The position numbers and the translations under genes are program-made. From an uncultured Rikenella sp. (GTDB taxonomy: Bacteria; Bacteroidota; Bacteroidia; Bacteroidales; Rikenellaceae): a stretch of DNA of 10,099 nt. The DNA lies in assembly GCA_910577885.1 (NCBI GenBank), contig CAJTNK010000071.1:1-10099 (forward strand), given 5' to 3'. The notes beneath the pieces were generated by a model that ran no database searches, had not been told where the DNA came from, and saw only the letters and a program-made list of their open reading frames with translations. Below are positions 1-6,169 of the stretch, one piece after another (positions within the stretch are counted from its first letter, which is position 1; each line of letters starts with the position of its first letter).

Positions 1-67
1 GACTGACGCACCACTAAATCTGCCCTCAAAAATCCGCCTGCTCTCCTGCACAAATGCAAAGAAAAGC

Positions 68-98
68 TTGGATTTCTGCCATTTTTGTATGATATTTG
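68..98 (+). promoter_or_regulatory. Candidate promoter for the beta-barrel gene
   Basis: A TTG at 68-70 is followed after 20 bases by GATATTTG (91-98). This is one mismatch from the Bacteroidota -7 consensus TAnnTTTG, and the spacing fits the usual 19-21 bases. Transcription would start near 104, giving a leader of about 28 bases. The leader is A/T-rich and lacks a Shine-Dalgarno site, as is normal in this phylum. The match is imperfect and no other element in 1-67 supports it. Confidence 0.4.
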
Positions 99-132
99 AC
101 GATACATCATTGCACGTTAAACATTTCATCTT

Positions 133-591
133 ATGAAGAAAAAACTCATTGCCGCATGCTTCCTTGTGTTGCCTTTGGTGGGCTGGCAGAGCGCGTCGGC
201 TCAGGATTACAAAACGGCTGTCAGTGTCAATCTCGGGGCCGATATGGGCTTCGGTGTCAAGCATTTTATCGGGAAACGGGGAGCCATCGAAGCGCAGGCC
301 GGATACAATATTCCGTGCAAAGGGGTGATGCTTTCGGCGGTTTACCAGTACCATGTGCCGCTGGTCACGGGATTCAAGTTCTATGCCGGCGGTGGGGTGA
401 ATATCGGGGCTTTGCATTTGGGAAAACACAGCTCCTCGGAGTTTGCGATCGGGTTGGATCCGACAGTCGGGTTCGAGTACAAGTTTGCCCAGGCGCCGAT
501 TGCCGTGGCGGTGGACTATAAGCCGAATATCAACTTCACGCCGCATTCGCAGTGGGATTTGGCGGCTTTCAAGATCCGTTATACTTTCTAA
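133..591 (+). CDS. Small secreted outer-membrane beta-barrel-like protein
   Basis: The protein has 152 residues. It starts with a classical signal peptide: MKKK, a hydrophobic core, then ASA|Q with predicted cleavage after residue 23. The mature part, about 129 residues, alternates hydrophobic and polar residues in short segments with Gly/aromatic pairs (YAGGGVNIG, VGFEYKF, AVDYKPNINF). It ends in YTF, and a C-terminal Phe is typical of outer-membrane barrels. The size would fit a barrel of about eight strands, like the general small OMP beta-barrel families of Bacteroidota. A weak lipobox-like IAAC occurs at residues 6-9, but it comes before the hydrophobic core ends, so signal peptidase I processing is more likely. 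The ATG is the only start that gives an intact signal peptide. It is a single-gene unit ending against a convergent operon. The ligand or role cannot be told from sequence. Confidence 0.75.
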   Translation: MKKKLIAACFLVLPLVGWQSASAQDYKTAVSVNLGADMGFGVKHFIGKRGAIEAQAGYNIPCKGVMLSAVYQYHVPLVTGFKFYAGGGVNIGALHLGKHSSSEFAIGLDPTVGFEYKFAQAPIAVAVDYKPNINFTPHSQWDLAAFKIRYTF

Positions 592-627
592 GTAGGACTA
601 CAGAAGGAGAGCGGGGAATGGTTTTGA

Positions 628-648
628 AACAGGCTGAGTACGCCTGTT
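628..648 (+). other. Small stem-loop downstream of the barrel gene
   Basis: AACAGGC and GCCTGTT form a 7-bp perfect stem around a 7-nt loop, 37 bases after the stop codon of the barrel gene. No T-tract follows, so it is not a classical terminator. It may protect the 3' end of the barrel mRNA, or be chance. Confidence 0.3.
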
Positions 649-685
649 GGATAAGGGGGATTCCGTTCCCGGAGGAGAGAGGAAG

Positions 686-729
686 ACACAAAGAAAGGCG
701 AGGAGATTTCTCCTCGCCTTTCTTTGTGT
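686..729. terminator. Bidirectional terminator between convergent genes
   Basis: A perfect 21-bp inverted repeat has arms at 686-706 and 709-729 separated by two bases. The core is GGCGAGGAGA paired with TCTCCTCGCC, flanked by AAAGAAA/TTTCTTT. Each outer arm is A/T-rich, so the transcript from either side ends in a U-rich half stem. It sits 95 bases after the barrel-gene stop and 48 bases beyond the stop of the opposing lipoprotein gene, which is where a shared terminator is expected. It is longer and more perfect than most intrinsic terminators. Confidence 0.8.
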
Positions 730-777
730 TGCATAGCCCCTTCCAAGGAGCTGCGCCCCTTCCGGAGCCCGCATGGA

Positions 778-1941
778 TTACTCGCCGATCGTTTCCGGTG
801 CAACGATCTCGTGGGTCAGGATATCCACATAGAACGGCTCCGACGATTCCGCCCCTTTGGTCGTCACGGCCGCTTCGACCCGGACAATACGGTCGTTGAT
901 CCGCGAGAACTCCCGGATTTCACCCTTGTAGACCGTCATTTTGACCAAGGCTTGCTTCTGGAGGTCCGAAATCCAGAACGTGTCGTCGGCCTGAGCATGG
1001 ATCTTGGCCGGCTGGCCGAACGCGAATCCTTTGATCGTTTTGACCGTATTTTCGCTCCACTTTTTCGTTTCGCGATCGTAGATGTTGATGGCGTTGTTAT
1101 CCCCCGTAGCGTAGATGCGTTCGGTGCACGAAGCGAAGGTCTTCGCTTTGAAAGGCAAGGTCCAAGCCTGATCCGCCAGGTCGATCACCGTTCCGTTTTT
1201 CAGCTCGTCGTTGATCTGTGCGACGTCGAGCACCCGGATCGTCTTGCTTTCGTAGTCCGTCAGCATCAACCGCCCGTCGGCATCGAATTCCATGTAGTGC
1301 GGTGCGAAACCGTTGTTCGGCCCGCCGCCGCCGACCTGTTTGTAACGGTTGATCTTCCCGGCCTTTTCCGGCACGGCGTCGCTCTCTTTGTAGACGCTCA
1401 CCTGGCCGTTCTTGTCGCGGGCATAGATCAGACCCTCTTTGACCGCCACCGCCTGGGCCTGGAACACCGGTCCGGCCCATTGGCCGTTGCCGATGCTGAC
1501 GATGTAGTTCAGATCCGGCAGGTCGAAAGCGTGAATGTAGGACTGACGTTCCGCCACGTAGAGCCGTGTCGGAGTCACGACGATCGCTTCGATCGGACTG
1601 TTGAACTTCTGTTCCTTTCCGTTTGCGGTCCACGAGGTCAAGGTACGGAAAGGCCGGTTGGTCTTCTGGTCGAAGAGGATCAGGCTCCACTCCTTGTCGA
1701 CGTTGTTCCCCACGAACAGCGTGTCACCCCGATGAGCCACGGTGTACGGGATGAACTTGCCGGCCGCCAGCCCTACGGTGTCGTGGGTCAGGAGGTTCTC
1801 CTGCTCGTAAGAGTAGTACCAGAAGCTCTTGTAATTGTCGCCGCTGGTGTCCTTCCAGCCGGCCGCTTCGTCGTCCGAACACTGGACGAACAGTGCGCCG
1901 AGGGCGAGGCTCAAAAGAATATGCCGGATGTTGTATTTCAT
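778..1941 (-). CDS. Surface lipoprotein, stand-alone beta-propeller-like domain
   Basis: The protein has 387 residues. A short signal peptide ends in FVQC, with the lipidated Cys at residue 21, followed directly by SDDE. That S-plus-acidic run after the Cys matches the lipoprotein export signal described for Bacteroides/Capnocytophaga, so surface exposure is likely. Residues about 60-350 consist of repeated short beta-type segments (DTLFVGNN, TRLYVAERQ, LIYARDKNG, RIYATGDNN) of the NHL/YVTN-like propeller kind. The region from residue 64 to 156 aligns by eye, without large gaps, with residues 422-517 of the upstream metzincin lipoprotein; compare LFVGNNVDKEWS with LYVVNDADKNYS, and YIVSIGNGQW with YITCLGNGNW. 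It is therefore a paralogue of that protein's C-terminal half without a peptidase domain. It is the second gene of a two-gene minus-strand unit with a 77-bp gap and no visible promoter of its own. No catalytic residues are evident; a binding or scaffold role is inference. Confidence 0.75.
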   Translation of the reverse strand: MKYNIRHILLSLALGALFVQCSDDEAAGWKDTSGDNYKSFWYYSYEQENLLTHDTVGLAAGKFIPYTVAHRGDTLFVGNNVDKEWSLILFDQKTNRPFRTLTSWTANGKEQKFNSPIEAIVVTPTRLYVAERQSYIHAFDLPDLNYIVSIGNGQWAGPVFQAQAVAVKEGLIYARDKNGQVSVYKESDAVPEKAGKINRYKQVGGGGPNNGFAPHYMEFDADGRLMLTDYESKTIRVLDVAQINDELKNGTVIDLADQAWTLPFKAKTFASCTERIYATGDNNAINIYDRETKKWSENTVKTIKGFAFGQPAKIHAQADDTFWISDLQKQALVKMTVYKGEIREFSRINDRIVRVEAAVTTKGAESSEPFYVDILTHEIVAPETIGE

Positions 1942-1980
1942 GATTGTCTTTTTTGAGTGTTTCGTTAGTCTTTCGAAAGC

Positions 1981-2010
1981 CTCCCTCCCCCCGCCGCGGA
2001 GGGAAGGGAG
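1981..2010 (-). other. Intercistronic RNA hairpin between the two lipoprotein genes
   Basis: In the minus-strand transcript the 30 bases fold into a 12-bp stem (ctcccttccctc with gaggggggaggg-type partner) around a 6-nt loop. Two of the pairs are G-U wobbles, which would be A·C mismatches on the plus strand, so the structure suits the operon mRNA and not the opposite strand. It begins 9 bases past the stop of the peptidase gene. No U-tract follows, so it is more likely an mRNA-processing or stability element, or a partial attenuator, than a full terminator. Confidence 0.5.
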
Positions 2011-2018
2011 TACGCGCC

Positions 2019-4112
2019 TTATTGCAGCTGGCTCATCGGGATGGCGTAGAGTTTCATGCCGCCTTTGACCCGGTCCACGATGAAGAGCGTGCCGCGCCGG
2101 ATGCAGAACTTCTCGGGCGCCTGGAGCGTGATGCCGCCGATGGTGGTGTGGTTTTTCAGAATGGTCCCCGTCTTCGGATCGACTTCGCAGAACTTCTCGT
2201 CGCCGTTCGAGCTGACGAAGAGCCGCCCGTCGTAAAAATCCAGTGCATAGGGCGAGTTCTTGTACTCGAAGCTGTTCGACCGTTTGAGTTCGATGCTTTC
2301 GCGGATCTGCGTGAGATCGAACAGGTCGATCCGGTTTCTCGGATGGGTCGAGTAGAGGGTGTTCGTAGCCGTATCGACCGCCATGCCGTAAGTTCCTTCG
2401 GTTTCGCCGACGTTTTCGGTGCAGGTGATGCGCTGGAGCGGTTCCATGCGGCCGATCATCGCCTCTTCGAGGAAGACGACTTTGCGTTTGTCGTGGATGG
2501 CTACCAGCCCGTTGTGTGCCACAGCGTCATAAGCATGGACGGTCTGGCCCGAGCCGTTCCCCCAGTTCCCGTTTCCGAGGCAGGTGATGTAGCTCTGGTC
2601 CCGGGCGTCGAAGATTTCGGTGCGGCTGCCGTGGTGCGTCACGTAGATGCGGCCGTTGGCTTGCAGGACGCCGTTCGGACGGTCGTTGAACGTGCCGGCC
2701 GAACCGTCCAGGCGGGTCCACTCGCGAATGCTCTTCAGGTGGGTGAGCTTCCCGCCCGCGATGTTGAAGAGCTCGACGCTGTAGTTCTTGTCGGCGTCGT
2801 TCACCACGTACAGGGTGTCGTTGTAGACGAAGGCGTCTTTGGGCTGGAACGTAGCCGCCGCAGCCCCCGGAACGGCCGTATGGTCGAGCGTGAAGGAGAC
2901 CGGATCGCCCCCGTTGCCCAGCAGGTCGGTCGTCCCCTGCGGCATCAGACCGCCGTCGATTTCGTCGAGTTCCGGGTCTTCGATGATGTGTTTCGATTTG
3001 TGGTACGAACCGGCGATACCGGCATAGGTGGTTTTCGACTTCCGGCTGTGCAGGAAGCGGCGCGAGTAGACCGGCATCCGCTTTTCGAGGCACAGTTTTT
3101 CGTACAGTTCGCAGCCGAGAACGGTAAAGCCGGGCTCTTTGGTCGGGTAGTAGGTCATGTTCCCGGCGTGGCCGAAGCCGAGGATGTGGCTGAATTCGTG
3201 GAATGCGGTCTCCGGCCAGGCGTCGTCGTCGGCATAGTGGCCGAAGTAGACGTATTCGGCCAGCCCGAAGGTGTTCCCCCCGCCGAGGCCGACTACGCTG
3301 CCGCTCACCAGCCCGTAGCAGATACCGCGTCGGTTGCGGGCGGCTTGAATCAGTGCTGCCCGGTCCACCGGGGTCCGGTTGCCGTCCTTATAGAGCGGAC
3401 CCCAGCCGTTCACCTTGTCGGCAAAATCGGAGGTCGAGAACATGTAGGTGAGGTTCAAGGCAAAGGCCACCCCTTCGCGTGCATGGCAGGCGTGGAGCGG
3501 ATATTTCCAGTTCTGGTGGTTCGGGTCGTAGCGGCCGAACCAGACGTCCCAGTCCACCGTGATGCTCTTCAGGGTCTGCCAGTAGGGCGAGTCGCTCTCG
3601 ACCGTGAAAGTGAAGTTGGCGGCCGAGAGGTGCGGGTTGGCCATGATCTTGATGGTTTTTCCGCTCCGGGTCATGGCCGTGATATCTTCCGTATCGAGCG
3701 GAAGGTGCACGCGAAGTTGCTGGAACGCCTCCAACTTTTCGAGCGAGAGGAGTTTGAACTCTTCGTCATAGCCGTCCATCTTGGCCCAGATAGATACGTT
3801 CGGCAGCGCCCGCGGGCTGTAAAAACGCACCTGCAGCGTATAGCTGGCGTCGTCGAAGGTGACCTGAACCGGTTTCAGGGTCGAGAAGTTCCGTTGGCTT
3901 TTATCGAAGAAGACGTCCGGCGACTCGTCGTCGTTCAACAGATAATAGGTGTTTTCGCTGTTGTAATCCGCCGGCGTCAGGTAGATCGGGAAACGGTCCG
4001 GAGCATTTATCCCGGTTTCCAGGAAGGAGTTTTCCGCTTGTTTACATCCCACCAATACGAGCAAACCGGTGACCAGTAAGGCCTGCAAACCGCTCAGGAA
4101 GGCTCTTTTCAT
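2019..4112 (-). CDS. Metzincin-type zinc peptidase lipoprotein with C-terminal propeller-like domain
   Basis: The protein has 697 residues when started at the ATG at 4112, the only start that leaves an intact lipoprotein signal (hydrophobic core, then LVGC with Cys23). Upstream in-frame codons lie in non-coding-looking sequence. Residues about 30-180 form a beta-rich N-terminal part of unrecognised family. Residues about 181-350 look like the catalytic domain: H305-E306-F-S-H309-I-L-G312-F-G-H315 is the HExxHxxGxxH zinc motif of metzincins. A Met at 319 or 346 could supply the Met-turn, but this is not certain. Residues about 420-690 are propeller-like repeats homologous to the next gene's product. 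After Cys23 comes KQAENS, without the acidic run of a surface export signal, so its membrane side is less clear than its partner's. Substrate unknown. It heads a two-gene unit, and the region in front of it contains a 13-A tract and repeats. Confidence 0.75.
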   Translation of the reverse strand: MKRAFLSGLQALLVTGLLVLVGCKQAENSFLETGINAPDRFPIYLTPADYNSENTYYLLNDDESPDVFFDKSQRNFSTLKPVQVTFDDASYTLQVRFYSPRALPNVSIWAKMDGYDEEFKLLSLEKLEAFQQLRVHLPLDTEDITAMTRSGKTIKIMANPHLSAANFTFTVESDSPYWQTLKSITVDWDVWFGRYDPNHQNWKYPLHACHAREGVAFALNLTYMFSTSDFADKVNGWGPLYKDGNRTPVDRAALIQAARNRRGICYGLVSGSVVGLGGGNTFGLAEYVYFGHYADDDAWPETAFHEFSHILGFGHAGNMTYYPTKEPGFTVLGCELYEKLCLEKRMPVYSRRFLHSRKSKTTYAGIAGSYHKSKHIIEDPELDEIDGGLMPQGTTDLLGNGGDPVSFTLDHTAVPGAAAATFQPKDAFVYNDTLYVVNDADKNYSVELFNIAGGKLTHLKSIREWTRLDGSAGTFNDRPNGVLQANGRIYVTHHGSRTEIFDARDQSYITCLGNGNWGNGSGQTVHAYDAVAHNGLVAIHDKRKVVFLEEAMIGRMEPLQRITCTENVGETEGTYGMAVDTATNTLYSTHPRNRIDLFDLTQIRESIELKRSNSFEYKNSPYALDFYDGRLFVSSNGDEKFCEVDPKTGTILKNHTTIGGITLQAPEKFCIRRGTLFIVDRVKGGMKLYAIPMSQLQ

Positions 4113-4195
4113 ACGTGTGTTTATTAATAATGAATGATGTTGTGCGCGTCGTTGCGGGGGAGTGTCTGCGCGCGCGTTCGGCGGTGGCGGGCACA

Positions 4196-4263
4196 CCCCT
4201 GCTGCAGGGGCCGGTCGAGAATAGCCTCTGCTCTTGTTGGGAGAGCCAGTCGAGAATAGCCTC
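4196..4263 (-). repeat. Two tandem repeat units, each followed by a stem-loop
   Basis: The 15-mer GAGGCTATTCTCGAC (minus strand) occurs exactly at 4263-4249 and again at 4228-4214, with a 35-bp period. After the first copy comes GCTCT-7 nt-AGAGC (4246-4230). After the second comes CCCCTGC-A-GCAGGGG (4210-4196). The stem sequences differ but the layout is the same. The period is not a multiple of three, so this is not a peptide repeat. It lies in the upstream region of the peptidase gene. Confidence 0.6.
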
Positions 4264-4310
4264 CGAGTTTGCATTTCGAAGAAATCGCCCGCGAAGATAG
4301 GGCGTTTGGC

Positions 4311-4323
4311 AAAAAAAAAAAAA
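4311..4323. repeat. Homopolymer of 13 A
   Basis: A run of 13 A (T on the minus strand) lies about 200 bases upstream of the peptidase ATG and 154 bases upstream of ybbR. It is flanked by GCGTTT (4302-4307) and AAACGC (4321-4326), which can pair. Tracts of this length are prone to slippage in bacteria. Confidence 0.85.
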
Positions 4324-4459
4324 CGCACTCCAAAATTTGCAGATATTTGTCTTTCTGGAACAGGACGAGCCCCGAGGGAAGGGGCGCGGAGGAGAGCGGC
4401 GGCCGACGGGCCGGAGATTCGATCGAGTCTTCCTGGGGGCGAACACCCGAAAAAAGTGC

Positions 4460-4467
4460 TACCTTTG
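4460..4467 (+). promoter_or_regulatory. -7 promoter element of ybbR
   Basis: TACCTTTG matches the Bacteroidota -7 consensus TAnnTTTG exactly. No good -33 TTTG is found 19-21 bases upstream; the region reads TTCCTGGG. The element ends only 9 bases before the ybbR ATG, so transcription would start almost at the start codon. Confidence 0.5.
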
Positions 4468-4476
4468 ATCTTCGGA

Positions 4477-5430
4477 ATGAAGTACAAGAGTATCGGAAAC
4501 TATATCAGACCCTCGTTTTGGGTCTTTCTGCTGATCGCCGCCCTGCTGTGGTACGGCGACAAGCTCGGCGACCGCTATACGACCGAAATCCTGCTGCCGG
4601 TCGAGGTGCAGAACGACTTCTCGTCCCGCCTCTGGATCGAACGGCCGCGCAACGAACTGGCGTGTCGAGTCGAGGGCTTCGGCAGCCGGCTGATGGCCTA
4701 CAAGATGAGGATGGGCGAGCGGGTGGCGATCCCCATGTCGCAACTCACGCTCGTGCCGGTGAGCGGCTCCGACCGCAGGTTCCGCATCGACCGGGCCTCG
4801 CTCACCGGCGCCTTGGCCGCCGGAGTCAAGGAGCTGCGCATCCATGAGATTCTGGACACCGCCCTGGTGATCGACGTCTCGCCGGTCGAGGCCCGGCGGA
4901 TGCCGGTCCGCAGCCGCGTCGAAGTCGGCACGGCCCGCCAGTACATGCTGGTCGGAGGCGTGCGGCTCGACCCGGATTCGGTCGAGGTCCGCGGACCCAA
5001 AGCCTTGCTGGACACCATGCAGGCCGTCTACACCCGCGCGAAACGCTACGAGGAGCAGAAAACGAGCGTCGCCGGGCGCATCGAACTCGAACAGACCGAG
5101 GGCCTGTTGCTCTCCGACCGGCAGGCCGCCTATCGGGCCGAGGTGGTGCCCTTCACCCAACATACGCTCGAACTACCCGTCCGGGTCGAAAATATTCCGG
5201 CCGGGATGATGGCCACGATCGTACCTTCCCGGGTGCGGGTGGTGGTCAACGTGCCGCTCAGAGACTACGAGCGAATCCGCGAAGAGAGGCTTCATGCCTG
5301 TGTCGACTATACGGCGGTGCGGGGCGAGCAGAGCGGCAAATGCGCCGTGCGGATCGACTCGCTGCCGGTCGGAACCGAGGTGGTGCGGGTCGAGCCGCAG
5401 TTCGTCGAACCTTTCTTCACCCGACGATGA
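4477..5430 (+). CDS. ybbR: YbbR-like domain protein, membrane-anchored
   Basis: The protein has 317 residues. An N-terminal cytoplasmic stub (MKYKSIGNYIRPS) is followed by one membrane segment at about 14-27 (FWVFLLIAALLWYG). The rest is extracytoplasmic and beta-rich, consistent with YbbR-like repeats: residues about 35-135, 140-225 and 228-312 each carry the family's pattern of V-x-V strands, for example LLPVEV, LDPDSVEVRGPKALLD and LELPVRVENIP. The ATG at 4477 is chosen because it directly precedes the membrane segment; earlier in-frame codons lie upstream of the promoter element. In Bacteroidota, YbbR-domain proteins commonly sit directly before coaE, as here, with a 4-base ATGA overlap that suggests translational coupling. 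YbbR proteins elsewhere regulate diadenylate cyclase CdaA, but in this phylum the role is not clear. The nusB/yajC genes often found upstream in this group are absent. Confidence 0.85.
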   Translation: MKYKSIGNYIRPSFWVFLLIAALLWYGDKLGDRYTTEILLPVEVQNDFSSRLWIERPRNELACRVEGFGSRLMAYKMRMGERVAIPMSQLTLVPVSGSDRRFRIDRASLTGALAAGVKELRIHEILDTALVIDVSPVEARRMPVRSRVEVGTARQYMLVGGVRLDPDSVEVRGPKALLDTMQAVYTRAKRYEEQKTSVAGRIELEQTEGLLLSDRQAAYRAEVVPFTQHTLELPVRVENIPAGMMATIVPSRVRVVVNVPLRDYERIREERLHACVDYTAVRGEQSGKCAVRIDSLPVGTEVVRVEPQFVEPFFTRR

Positions 5431-6083
5431 CCACCGGGGGGAGCCAAGGCCGGTTGCTGCGCGTGGGGCTCACGGGCGGCATCGGAAGCGGGAAAAGCAC
5501 CGTCGCCCGCCTCTTGCGGATGATGGGCGGAGCGGTCTACGAGGCCGACCTCCGGGCCAAGGCCTTGATGGTGGCCGACGGAGCGTTGCGGCGCGGGATT
5601 GTCGACCTCCTCGGCACCGAAGCCTATGACGGAGAGGAGTTGAATCGGGCTTACATCGCCTCGCGGGTCTTCGGCTCCGAAGAGCGGCTGGCGGCTTTGA
5701 ATGCGCTGGTGCACCCGGCCGTGGAACGGGATTTCGACGCCTGGGTCGAGGAGCTGGAGCGCCGCTCGGTCGGTCGACCGGCCTATGCGGTCGAGGAGGC
5801 TGCGGTGCTGATCGAGTCGGGGGCGGCCGACCGCATGGATCGGATTGTGGTCGTGACCGCGCCGCTGGCGGTGCGGATCGAACGCGTCGTGCGGCGCGAC
5901 GGAGCCTCGCCGGAACAGGCCCTGGCCCGGGTCCGGGCACAGATGGACGAGGAGCAGAGGCTGCGGTATGCCGACCACCGGGTGACGGCGGACGACCGGA
6001 GGCTGCTGGTGCCGCAGGTCGTGGCGCTTCACGCCGCGTTGTGTCGCGCCGCGCGGGAAGAGGAGGAGCGGGCGGAGCGATAA
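5427..6083 (+). CDS. coaE: Dephospho-CoA kinase
   Basis: The protein has 218 residues, about the normal CoaE length. CoaE phosphorylates the 3'-OH of the ribose of dephospho-CoA with ATP, the last step of coenzyme A synthesis, in the cytoplasm. The P-loop GLTGGIGSGKS is at 14-24. The substrate-binding region YEADLRAK at 38-45 keeps the second acidic residue of the usual DAD motif (Asp41) but has Glu39 in place of the first Asp. ALNALVHPAV (90-99) is the family's conserved L-x-x-x-x-H-P segment. The lid with IERVVRRDG (151-159) and the D-H-R-V-T strand (183-187) follow. The start ATG overlaps the ybbR stop (ATGA) and places the P-loop at the usual distance from the N-terminus; a longer reading frame from 5340 would run into ybbR and has no support. 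The Glu/Lys/Arg-rich C-terminus is ordinary for the family. Confidence 0.95.
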   Translation: MTTGGSQGRLLRVGLTGGIGSGKSTVARLLRMMGGAVYEADLRAKALMVADGALRRGIVDLLGTEAYDGEELNRAYIASRVFGSEERLAALNALVHPAVERDFDAWVEELERRSVGRPAYAVEEAAVLIESGAADRMDRIVVVTAPLAVRIERVVRRDGASPEQALARVRAQMDEEQRLRYADHRVTADDRRLLVPQVVALHAALCRAAREEEERAER

Positions 6084-6109
6084 GGGCGGAGCGGTTCGGA
6101 TTTTTTGCC

Positions 6110-6117
6110 TACATTTG
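6110..6117 (+). promoter_or_regulatory. -7 promoter element of the DUF5606-type gene
   Basis: TACATTTG fits TAnnTTTG exactly. It lies 27 bases after the coaE stop and 52 bases before the next ATG. The -33 position reads GGCGGAG, with no TTTG, so this may be a secondary promoter on top of read-through from coaE. The leader after it is A/T-rich. Confidence 0.45.
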
Positions 6118-6169
6118 CCGTCGAATCGTTTAACCGTTTTACACACTAATCAGATACCTACAGTTTATC

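Larger units (their letters stand above)
4113..4476. other. Divergent intergenic region with repeats and a 13-A tract
   Basis: This 364-bp stretch between the minus-strand peptidase gene and ybbR holds no convincing gene. The part next to the peptidase ATG is very A/T-rich (TTATTAATAATG on the plus strand). Further out are two repeat-plus-hairpin units, a small ATTTC-GAA-GAAAT hairpin (4273-4285), a run of 13 A, and the ybbR promoter. I found no good TAnnTTTG match for the peptidase gene; the nearest is TATCTTCG on the minus strand (4299-4292), whose -33 spacing is wrong. Confidence 0.6.

Noticed and set aside
724..1956. Plus-strand open frame opposite the propeller lipoprotein
   Set aside because: It begins inside the bidirectional terminator and mirrors the real minus-strand gene, which has a signal peptide and repeats.
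1944..4079. Long plus-strand open frame (711 codons) opposite the peptidase gene
   Set aside because: It is the antisense shadow of a GC-rich gene. The minus-strand frame has a lipoprotein signal and a zinc motif, while this one has no recognisable features.
4342..4349. GATATTTG as a second ybbR promoter
   Set aside because: One mismatch from consensus and no TTG/TTTG at 19-21 bases upstream; the closest TTTG is 33 bases away.
4113..4487. N-terminal extension of the peptidase reading frame
   Set aside because: The extension crosses repeats, the 13-A tract and the ybbR promoter, and would bury the lipoprotein signal peptide.
6070..6093. Direct repeat GGGCGGAGCG at the coaE end
   Set aside because: Two 10-base copies in GC-rich sequence at a gene end are likely chance.
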